Shown: positions 22,023 through 34,000 of the stretch, in pieces | How the letters are laid out: each line of letters begins with the position of its first letter | Numbering within the stretch: position 1 is the stretch's first letter | NCBI GenBank assembly: GCA_032158295.1 | Contig: CM063251.1 | Coordinates: 5,920,253-5,984,252, forward strand | From: Pycnopodia helianthoides | Lineage: Eukaryota; Echinodermata; Asteroidea; Forcipulatida; Asteriidae | Direction of reading: 5' to 3' | DNA: 64,000 nt | Notes under the pieces: model-generated | Told to the model about the DNA's origin: nothing | What the model saw: only the letters and a program-made list of their open reading frames with translations | Databases searched by the model: none | Position numbers and translations under genes: made by a program

Positions 22023-25000
22023 GTAAGAAAATATTAATTTATACTTTTTTTTCTTTTGAACAAAAAAAGTTTGACTTTTACAGTTCATCAGGCCTGATAC
22101 AAGAAGTGAGCAAATGGATGCAGTGGAGGTAATTGCCTCTACGCTACTAGTCATTGCTTTGGTCACCTCTATAAAAGTTTACATTTCCCTAAATGGGGTG
22201 CCTTTTCAGAAGGAAAAACTGCCTTGCCTTTTCAATAAATGAGGTAACATGCCTGGTGTAATATTTGTTGCAACTTTTGAGAGAAACTACACTGTACTCT
22301 AAGTAGAAATTCACTGTTTGCACTTTTCTTTGCCATTACTCTCAGTGAAAGAATGTTTGAATGATTTGAATTACATTCTACATTTCACTTTTCAGTTTCC
22401 TTGTTTCTTTTTTTATGTCCCAGGAACTGAATTTGTCAGGAAATCAACTAGGCCCTCAGGCATTCAGAGTGGTAGCCATGGCAGTGTGTCACAACAAGAC
22501 CATCCAGTCTTTAGATCTCTCCAAAAATTTATCAGATACAGATAGCTCAGTAAGTCTGGCCACAAACCTGTAGCTGTCAATAACAATTATCTTCAAGTAG
22601 ACTTGAGTCCTTGTTTCTGATTTGTCGATTTATAGCAACATGAGTTTGATGTTAACGTGTCATGTAAGGCCCATATCAAACCCTGTTCTAAGATGGTGTT
22701 CTATTGCTGTGGGTCAAGTTTGCCTGAAGATATATGTACACATGTGCTCAAGGAATATGGAAAAATATAGCCCACCTGTGTCCCATATCCAACTCGGCCT
22801 CTTTGGATGTGGAATGCAGAAGTGGTTTATTTGTCAGTATTCCACTCGCACATGTGTGCAATGTGATTAATAGTATAATACAGGGTTTATTTTATAGTGT
22901 TTTGTCTGCACCCTTGACAGGCGTATCAAAGCGCTCATCTTAAACCTTAAGTCATGTAATTGTGCACTGTAATACAAGTCATTGCACATTTATTATTCAC
23001 TGCCCTGGGGAGTCAAGTTCTTGATATCTAGACTTGGCCATTCCACATATTGTAAGAGGGGGGGATCAGGTCCCAGAGCTGGGTAGTTTTTTTTGTTGAG
23101 GGGCTGAAAAATATTTTCACTCATACACTTTTGTGCACAAAACTTTACAGACAAACGGACCTACCCAGATTTAACCTGCTGATAAAGTGGAGCCATCTGT
23201 TCTTTGTAGCAGGCTTCCAGATGTCGTGTTGAAAATGTGTGCTAGGTTCTGAGGTTTCCAACATCCCTCCCATGCCAGTTTAGCTTTTTGCTTACTGTGG
23301 AGCCAGTATTTAGTGGAACCTTCCTGCATTCGTGTAAATCCTGGGGTTAGTCTGGGGTAAAATTAAGGCAGTAAATAACCAAACAGAGGTGTAGAACGTG
23401 TGTTTCATATAGGTTACTTGACAAATCAATGGTGGTACAACTTAAAAAGGTCTATTAATTTGAAGTCAAGTCTAACAAGCAGTTTGTTCGATTTTGATAA
23501 AATCCCCTCCCACTCTAATGTTTACAGAGTTTTTAAATTTTATTCATCTGGTATATGTATCTGTTTTTACCAGATTTAAGGAATTGTTTACTTTCAGTAT
23601 ATTAAGAGGTCATAAAGAAATTCAAGCACAATGTGCACATGTGGTATTTGGATGTTGTATTGACATGAAACAGACAATGCCCAGTGACATGTCAACTCAA
23701 GCAGGGTGAAGTATTAATCCTTTTTTTCTTCAGGATAGTGATTTAAAATTATGACAGTTTCAACTTATTGTAAGGCCAGTAATCTACAGTTAAAGATAGG
23801 GCCATAAATTGGTTTTTAAATGCTGATTTATAGGAAAAACTTGTGAAAGTCACATGTGAAAGTTTCAGCTGAATACAGTATCTACTTGCTGAGAAAATAG
23901 AAAAAAACTGTCACAGTATTTTTACAAGAACGTCAAATCCATCCATGTTTAGGGAGGTGACAGTATGTACCAACAGCATCTCTGACCGCAGCATTTGTGA
24001 ATATCAATTTTCAGGGAAATATCAATTTTCAGTTAACCCTCAGAAATTCAAAAGTGTTTGAGGTGAAAAGTTATTCAAGCCAAACTACTTTGAATCCTTT
24101 CTCAAAATAGTTTACACTGTCACCAAGTAAGTTTTAATGGTCATAAACTTTTGAAGTATTTACAAGTCTATGGACTTACCTTGAAGGGTGATGCATTATG
24201 TGTAGTGTATTAAAACGAATATGTGCGCAGGCAATGAGCACACTTCCATGTGTTGCATTATTCATTAAAAATGAATATGCTCATAAAGGGAGTGATTGAA
24301 ACTAGCGACGTACTGCTGTCGGATTCTGATTCCTGGTCTATTGTTATGATTTCTCTATAGGAATGTCTTGGGAAGATGCTGTCAATGAACTCCTCTTTGA
24401 TCAACCTGAACGTGTCCAGCAACCAGCTTGGAAAAGACTTCTTTTCCCGCTGTGTGGGGCCCGCTCTGGGGTGTAACAAAACCCTCAAGACACTGAGGTA
24501 CATTTACACACCAAAGAAAGGGTACACCTGTGATTCAAGTGGTAGTCAGTGAACCCCTGAAGGAAACTAATGTTATGTTGGTCTTCTGATGACTACTCTT
24601 CTGAAAAAAACAATCATACTAAATTGATATCTCACCAAACCGATAAGGATTGTTAACAATTCAATGAACTATTGCAACCACGTAATATTATACCTTGAAA
24701 AGAAAACCCGCTAATGAGGTGCAAACACTGCCAGCACAGGTCTGAACGTAGTCTAGCAAGCCCCTTTCACTTAACGATAAGTGTCTATTTACCAATTTAG
24801 GCTCAATTGGTCATTGAAGTTGCAAGAAAATAATGAAAGAAAAAAAACACCCCTGGCATAGTTTTGTGTTTTCAGATGCCTGAGAAAGGCTTCAGGCATG
24901 AAGCCTTTCTCAGATTCAAACTTTTAGGTTGAAAAATGACCTCTTTCTCTAAAACTTTCTTTTTACTGTTGCCTGTTGCATTATTTTCTCATGTTTGTTT

Positions 25001-28000
25001 CCTTATTAAGTGCATCAAGCTGTGGGATATCAAACTTGAACGTCCTGCTGGACAATCTCCTCCATAACTCCAGTCTGGAGGAGCTGGACATCAGTCATAA
25101 TAACATGACAGACAGTCAAGACTTTGCACAGAGACTCAAGGAAGTATTGCAAGTATGTGTTGTTCCTCTTTTCCTTCCTCCATGGTTCCATCACAGCATA
25201 TGTGAAGGAGCATGTTGTCGTGTCAGTGCAAACATGTTGTATCTCCTAGAGTTTGGAATTGTCAAAATGTGGTATCTCGCTTAAAGGAACATTACAGAAT
25301 TGGTAAGAAAAAAACTTGTAAAAATATACTTTTGATCACAGATTTACACAAAACTTACACGGTCTAATGATGATGATAGTAGGAAACATCCCTTGAAATA
25401 TTTCTGTCTGAAATGTCATATTTGATGAGAAATGAATAAGCTAATTTTCCAATTGGAGTTTATCGCTCAGTGAGCATTTTATTCATTTGTTGAATCTATA
25501 TGATTTCATGCAAATGTGTAATCGTTTTTTCACTATTTTCTCGTGACAAAGACGGCCGATCGATCTCAAACTTCTACAGGTTTGTCAGTTTATGTATATG
25601 GTGGATTACATAAAGTGCTTAGGGGGCCTACACTGCCAGCAACTGTTTTGTTAGCAAAAACCAATTCTGTAATGTTCCTTTAAAATAGCCCAGATATACA
25701 CACAATACAAGGATGTACGCCTGAGATACAACGCCTGAGAGCATTTTTGTGAGGGATTGCAAAAATCGAGATACGACGTCAGATATTCAATCAAATGGCA
25801 CAATTTTAACGTGAGGTTAGAGAGTTGTAATTTTAACCCACTTTCGTAAGGACTCTATCTATTGGAAAATGAGTGCATCACAAAATTGAATTTGATCGTG
25901 GAGCCCCTCTGAATGTATTAAGTTACTGTCCAAATGTAGTGGACTCTGGCCGGTGGTCCAGTGGATAATTTGAGTTTAATTTGAATTTCTTGAGGCAACC
26001 ACTGGTTGGTATCCCTTGAACACTTTCTTCTTACATGTGTAGGTCTTTTTTATATAAATAAAAACAGTTTCTGACCATTCAATCTAATAGGTTTTGAATG
26101 ATCAGATGCACCATTGACCCCTTGCACCAACGTCACTCATGGCCACCGTCTGCCATGCTTGCCTTTTTATGAGTCAGAGTGTATATAAAAAACATGGCAA
26201 GCATGTATACTTTGCTTAAAATGCTACTACAGTGTATAACACACGGTGATATTGACTCTCAAAATGGTGGCGCAATCAAGAATATTTTGATGATGACGTC
26301 AGATGTGTTGGTTCAATAGAACTACATGTGTACAACTCTATGGATGCTCTATTACCTGTATTAATGATACTGTAGTAGTTGAGCGAGAGGTTGTCTTCAG
26401 CCGACGCCTTCTCGGGAAGAATGATACTGTACTTGGTGATGAATGCATCAACACAGTACACAAACCTCTTTGTGTATACATGTAGTTGTTCCACCATACA
26501 CAACCTGTGCAGTTGAATGGTTCCGATGGTTGGGCAACTTATGGCAAATGTTATGGAAAGTGGGAGGGTCAATACGAACTTTGATGCAAGATGAAATGCC
26601 TAAATAAAAATGCTTTAAAGGCAGGGTCAATGTTTGGTAGTGACCCTGAAAAAAAAGGGTGTAATTTTTATAATGCTTATTTTATAAGTGGTAGTCAATT
26701 TGGAAACTATTTCGTCTGAAATGCCCCTGTTGATTAGATTTCAGAGGGTTGGTGTCCGTTTGCGAATGCTGCGGCCAGAGATGCGGTTATACCCACTGTT
26801 ACCTCCTAAGCATTGGTGGATACTAAGTTCTTGTGAAAATACAGTGACAGTTTTTTGCCGTTTTCTCAACAAGTAGACACTGTATTCAGCTGAAACTTTC
26901 ACACATGACTTTCATCGTATGTTTCTTATAATTTTGCCAATAAATCAGCATTACGTTGACAAAAATCGAGTAATGAACTGTAACCCAGTTACTGCACTAG
27001 CATGGGCTCTGGCCATCACATCACAAAGAGTGCTGTCAATGTTATATTGTGATGGGACGGCCAGCACACACTCAAGCACAGTAACTTAATTAGAGTTCAT
27101 TATTCCATGTACAGCCACTGGCCTGCTACGATCATCGTGATAGTCCCCCTCTAAGAATGTTTTAATGTTTTGGTCCTGTCTTGATCCAATCTGTTCTGTC
27201 TGTGTATTTTTGCTTAAATTGTTCCTGTTATAGTTCCGTGTCTGTCTGCGATGATTTCCTTGTACTTAGTATTTTACATTCTTGCATTGTTTATTATTAT
27301 TCAGTTGATATGAAAATAAAACGTAAGTTTGAATTGTTTCATTATTTGTAACTTATAGTCTCCAAGCTGCTCACTGAAGACTCTCCATTTGAGAAATTGT
27401 GGCATTGGAAATGAGGGCATGAGACTGCTGATGGAGGCTTTGGGTCTAAACAGATCACTGGAGATGCTTCATGCTGGAGGAAACATGGTAAGGAAATGAT
27501 GGTGGACTAGGCCTTCATGTTGGAGCCATAGTGTTATCCTAGAGTGTTGATATGAGGAGTGTTGATATGCAAACAAATTTGCAGTTGTATTGATATGCAC
27601 CATAGCAAATTCATTCTCTGGGACCTAAACATCTGCAAGTCCTACATGAAGATACAGTAGTTGAAAGCTCTCATCATGAGCGACATGAAAATTATGGGGA
27701 ACTTGCTGCCAGGAAGTTACACCACCAAATGTCTCTATCACAAATGATAATGGTTGACCGAGGTCGAAATGTGATGAGGGGTGTTGATGTTCCCTGATGT
27801 TTGGGTTCCCTGTTTTGAGTCTGGCCACCCTAATCTTTCTTTCATTTACATTTAAAAGCATTTAATTTGAGCAATTCAGAAGCCCAATTGGTTCCTTTGT
27901 AACAAATGTTGACATTAAAAGAATTGTTAAAACTCGGGGATAAGCTTAAATTATAGGGTAAGTACACTTATCGTTATAAGTAAGGGGTTTGCACTGGTGT

Positions 28001-31000
28001 TTCTGGCAGCAGCTGCCGAATGCACCTTGTAAACACTTAAAGGTGCTGCATAAATCGGTCTCTTAATCAATATAAACTTCAAAACCTATCTTACAAAGTG
28101 TCTATCTTTGTTCAAGCGCCTTCAGTACCTTATTGGTGGATACATGTGCTATAAAAGACTCCAATATACTAGTAGGAATAGAAACTTTGCATGGTTAAGA
28201 TACATTCTAGTAAGGTTTGTAACAACTCAACTTTATGATCAGTATTATCTGCTCATCCTTTTTCTTTTCTCCTGAAGAAGACTAGAATGTACGGAATGTA
28301 GGGTCAAGTTGTTACACCACTGCTTCTTTCCAGAATCACCACAAGTCAGAGGAATTTTTTATTTACAACATGGTATAACCACCAGCCTTACTTTATGATA
28401 GGGTTAGAGTATACAGTCTACATGTATATCAAAACATCTGAACCATAAGGCTCCAATAATGCATGCTGCCTTGGGATGTGTAATAAGTAGTGTATTTCTG
28501 GGTGGAGTACTTGAACAACAGTCATAACAGCCAAGTTGGTGACATATTTAAGATGATTGTTTCTGTGTTGCTTTCCTATGTGTTTTAATTCAGGTGACCA
28601 ACCTATCTGAGCTAACCAGCCTCATTGTGTCTTGCATCAAGCATCCCACCATGACAGTCTGTAACATCAGTGACACCTTGGTTGCTTCACAAGAACCAAC
28701 CCTTATGGTTAATGGTATGTTCCGACACAATCACAACATTGTAGACAAACACTTTCAACCAAGCTTACTCAGACAATCCTGTTGTAACTCACAAGTTGTG
28801 TTTCTGATGCCATGAGCATTTTTGGGGGCGGATACCATCGCGTAACAGATAATGTATTTAAATATATATAGTACTTGGGGATAAAGGATATTGGTTTGGC
28901 TTTTACCCTACACCATAGTGAATGTTGTGGTCATAGATGCGGTTGGTACCCATGTCACCGCGCTTAACAGGGATGGAGTCGACGTACTTGACAAGTAGAC
29001 ACTGTATTCATCTGAAACTTTCACAAGTGACTTTTCTTTCTTGACAATTTTGCCTATCAGCATTACATTGACAAAAACTAATCTATGACGCTACCTTCAA
29101 GGAAGAACTTTTGCAGTATTATACAATGTTTTAAACAAACTAAATTAATTTATATGTCACGTGTGTTTGTTTTTATTCATTAAAGGCAATCTATTTGAAG
29201 GTAGCACAGACACGCAGAGTCTGTTGACATCACTCAATGTTGCAAAATGTTCACTTACTGATGACATTATAACATCATTGGCCAATAGACATGCCAGGAT
29301 CATTGCCTCACCTGTCTGAACTGGATCTAACTGGAAATACAGCAATGACTACGGTTGCTTTTGGAGCTCTTTCGACTCTGTTAAGCATAGGTAAGCAAAT
29401 CAAAATGGAGAGCTGTTATATAAACTATATTTAGATGACCCACTGATATTATTATAGCCAAGCAGTCCAGTGCATTGGCTCAAGTTCTGGTGGCAAAGTT
29501 TGGATGGTTGAGCATGAAACCAGTGGTGGGTGGTGGGTGCATTCTCCTGTTTTTGTTGTTGTTTTTTTGTTAGCAGCCGAAGGTTTAGGTTAAGTTAGGT
29601 TAATCCCATAACCTTGTTGTAGGTCGTAGGGGCACCACAGCTGACTTAATAGAGAGGTTTCGCAAGGCTACGGATACAGATACGGATACGTCAACACTTT
29701 GTGTGTTCACGTGACGCGTAACCGTGTCTTCCGTGTTTTGCATGTGCGTTGACAACGGATACAGGGAGCTCATTCACGTACGTTAAAAACGGGTACCATT
29801 TTGCTGATTTTAGTTGTATTTTTGCACTAGATTAAAAACATTTCCCCTGGTATTGCTTTTAAAGGTGTCATTTATGACATAGATGGAAATGTTTTCATCA
29901 TTTGTAAGCAAAATATGGGGAAAATACAGTATAAACAGGAGTCTCTATTTTGCCGTGCTTACCGGAAACTTTCTTTACACGCGTTTAACGTGGGGGTCCG
30001 AAAACGATAATTTAAATAAAAATACTACTCAATCAAATTCAATTTACTCCAATGTAACAAGAACACACACACAATGTTTTTGGATTTATTTTGCTCGCAA
30101 AACCCATGCCAATGTATGTCTATAGTTTGGCCCAGGCCTGACACATAACTCTATGATTGCGAAACAAAATCTGAGGCGCATCTAACGTGAACGGATACGA
30201 TTATCGTATCTGTATCTGTATCCGTATCCGTACGCTTGCGAAACCTCTCTATTGACGATTGCACGCCATCCAATGCGGTCCTCGCTAGTCTCTGCAAGAT
30301 ACTGAATGTCATGCCCGTCGACTCCTGGATGTTGTCTTCCCATCGTTTCCTTTGTCTTCCTTGTTTCCTTTTCCCAGGGATTGTGCCTTGTATACGGTCT
30401 TTGAGAGTCCTGTTGACCGGGTGATGTGACCATACCACCTCAGTTTCCTCTTCTTTACTGTTGCAAGCAGCTCCTCATACGATCCTATGGCTTGTTGAAT
30501 CCTATTGCGTACTTCGTCATTGGTGATTTGGTCTGTATATGAGATTTGTAGGACCTTCCGGAAACATTTCATCTCCATAGCCTGGATTCTTCGTTGGAGG
30601 TCTGCCGTGAGGGTCCACGCCTCACAGGCATATAGGAATATTGATGTCACAAGGGAGCGCATTAGTCTGATTTTGGAGCTCAGACCAGTTTTTCTGTCTC
30701 TCCATATGATGTTCAGTCTTTTAAGTGCTGTTGTTGCCTGTGCCGTTCTGGTCATCGACATCTCGTATAGCTGTTTGATGACTCGAGTTAGGTTGGCTGA
30801 GACGTTGTATTTGTTCATAGTGGACCACAAAGCTGCATGCCAGACCCTGTCAAACGCCTTCTTGAAGACGACGAATACGTGGTACAGGTTTTGTTGGTGC
30901 TGCAGATGTTTTTCGCAGATGATTCTCAGGTTGAGGATCTGTTCCGTTGAACTTGTTCCTGCTCGGAAACCTGCCTGTTCTTCTGCGATGATGCTTTAAT

Positions 31001-34000
31001 TCTGTTCAGAATTATCCTAAGCATCACTTTGCTGGGGTGGCTGATTATGCTGATAGTCTTATAGTTCTGGCATAGTTGAAGATTTTTCTTTCTTGGGTAG
31101 GGTTATTACGAGTGACTTGGTCCATGTTGCGGGCCAATCACCTGTCTGCCATATCTTATTGCAAATTTCAGTAGGACATCGACCATGGTTTTGCCACCTG
31201 TTTGTATCAAATCACCTGGTACGTTGTCCACACCTGCTGATTTTCCTTTCTGAAGTGATTTGATCGCTGTCTCTACTTCTGATCGGAGGATTGGGGAGGG
31301 AGGGTAGTTAGTTACATCGATATCACCGATATTCTGGTGGGTGTACAGCTCTGCACAATACTCAGTCCAACGGTTCATTATGTCTTGTTCTTCAGTAAGG
31401 CATTTTCCAGATTTGTCTTGTATATTCAAGACTCGCTTTGTTTGTTGGTGGTAGTAGCTCTTTGACCATCTGGTAAGTCTTTCTAGTGTTATTTTTTCTA
31501 AGGTTTGCCCTCAATGTCCTTTTTTGGTGTTCTGTCTATAGTGTCTTGTATTTGGCCGTAAAAGGCTTCTATAGCAGCCGAAGGGTGATGATGATAATGT
31601 CTATTTATGTTTTCTTATTTCAACAGATGGCCAATCCAGCAACCTGAAACATCTACATCTTGGGTCACTCAGCATCAACGGTCTGTGTAGCATTCTACAA
31701 GGTTCTAGCACCTGGGCCATGCTTCACACTCTTGACCTTAAAAGGTCAAAGGTCACCCCATCTGATGTCAGTGAGCTCGGGTCGCTGTTTCAGAGACCAT
31801 CTGCCTTGATTGACCTGTACCTAGAGGGATTGAAGTTATCCGGTTCTGATGCTTTGATTGGTTTACTGGCTTCCTCAGGTTAGTGTGTAAGCGCTTAACA
31901 AAAGCAAAAAAAGGTGTTATACAAAAATGCAGAAAATATGAAAAAGCTGACAAGAATTGAAAAGCAACCCAAAAGTATGCGAAACAGCAAACACACAGAA
32001 AAGCACAAACAATTTATTAAATGTTAAAAGTTAAAACGTAAAAAAACATCTGCCAGAGATACAATACAAGACAGTGGCTCGCATTACACACATGGAAAAA
32101 CAACAAGAGTTGCAATGATCAGTACACCCTTACCAGAAATGTCTTCAGTTGTAACTTGAATGAGTTGTGGTTTGAGGAGTCCGTAAATAAGATAACAAGA
32201 TAACATCACTTAATTGTTTTCTTTTACATTTTCATGATAATAGCCGCATGCTGAAAGGTCTTGACTGAGAATGTAAATGCTGGTAACCTTTTTAAATTCT
32301 CATCCATTTTTTTGTTATACCCCAAGCATGAAACTTTTCAGCTTTTGACCGATCTTCCTCTTTTAAAAAGTAATGTTGGGTTAAACAAAGACAATTTTAC
32401 GGATAAACATGCCAGCTCTCTACCAACTGAGCTATCTAGCCCCATGTGGGAGTCTTCCTATTTTGTCAATATCTTTATTTCGGGGTGCAAGTCAGAAGCC
32501 ATTCACCCTGTCACTTGGAAGCGGCAGGAAAGGTAAAACCTTAAGGGGATGTGACTTTTTATTGCCAGTATAAAGTACTAAACCCAAAGGGAAACTTTTT
32601 TTAAACTCTTTAAAACTTTTCAGAATATGTTATAGTAGGCATAGAAATCTGAAAATGTTGTACAAATTTTTGTGTTTTGTCATTTCCTCTTTTTGGGGTG
32701 CAACTATTACATGCCTGTTCTTTTCATTGTACTTATTTACTGTGTTTGGTAACTGCATATTTGTACTTTAATGACTTGGTCTTATTAATGTGTTTTTTTC
32801 TGGTTGAGTGTTTATATATTTTGTTAAGGTGATTCATGTATACTTTATTACTATCGTTGAGTCTTGTGCCGTATCAATGCAGAGTTAATGTGGCTAATAT
32901 TTTGAGACTAATTAGCCTTGCCTAGTGCCTTGAATACAGTGGCATTGGTTATGGCTGTTTGGCAATAATGGCGGTTTGGATGATCAAGCCAGAGCCAGAG
33001 TTGTATGAAATTGGAAACTGCTGAAGTGTTTGTTTTGAAATGTTAAACCCTTGCATGGTTTATATAAGGATGTTCTCTCATTTGTTTATATGTATGGAAT
33101 TTCACCAATGCTCTTTTCATTCGCATGTGTATTCATTTGCATATTTGGAGATTATATACCCTTATATTTGTGTGAATTGTAGTATGTGTATTTATGTGTA
33201 TTGTTAAAGTGCTTTTTCTATCAACCTTGCTTGTTTGTTTTCTATTTGTGTGCATTTCTTGGTAACTTTTGCATTGTTTCTTTTTTTTCAGGTATGCTTT
33301 CTTCTTGCCTAATTTTTTTTTTAACACTGTACAAAGATCTTTTTTGTGGACAGTGTCCTCTCATTTGTTTACAGTGACAAACTTGCAATTCTGATTTTTT
33401 GCACAGATTTTACAGATTTGTCATGGCATGTTGTTGACTTATATGTCTTGCATATTTTGCAAACCAGGATCAACATGTAGTCTACAATCCCTGTCATTGG
33501 CCGGTTGTGCCCTGCAAGACTCTGATCTTCAACCAATCACAACAGCTGTTAGTGAAGGGCTGGCCATTCACACGCTCAGGTTATCAGCCAATAGAATTAC
33601 AGATGAAGGAGCTGTTAGCCTGATGGAATCTTTTCTATCAAGAGGTGATGGTTGCCCATTAGTGGAATTGAACCTCTCCAATAATAGAGTAAGTAAATTA
33701 AACCTTTTTCTCAAGATTGCAAACTTGCTGTGCAGGGCCCAACTCTGTGGCTTGGTTTACCATCAGCAAAGAAATTCAGTAAACAGTATACAAAAGCAGA
33801 AACTGCCGCGCTTATGTAACATTAAAGGGGCACATTGACTTCAAATGTCATACAATTTTGCCATTTGGAATTGCTCCTTATCCTTTTTAAAGGGACACAC
33901 CGGCTTACTGTTTACCTAATTTAGTGATGTTGAATCACAGACAATAATTTTTCGATGGTTTGTAAAAATAAAATCATCAAAAAGTCACGTAATTAACGAA

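Larger units (their letters stand above)
22550..24360 (+). other. Intron 3 of the LRR-RRM gene
   Basis: Contains a family-G repeat (23001-23350) and a family-E repeat in reverse orientation (about 23793-24000). No further exon recognised. Confidence 0.6.
25153..27358 (+). other. Intron 5 of the LRR-RRM gene
   Basis: Mostly repeats: family A (25281-25684), family E (26619-26990) and a family-F hairpin (27000-27165). No credible exon between them; short frames at 26276-26572 have no splice context. Confidence 0.6.
29391..31626 (+). other. Intron 8 of the LRR-RRM gene, nearly filled by a LINE
   Basis: 2236 bp, of which 1988 bp are the antisense LINE with its nested MITE. Without the insertion the intron would be about 235 bp, so most of its length is transposon-derived. 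Confidence 0.75.

Noticed and set aside
30505..30999. 164-codon plus-strand frame
   Set aside because: Antisense to the LINE reverse-transcriptase relic, whose motifs are on the minus strand.
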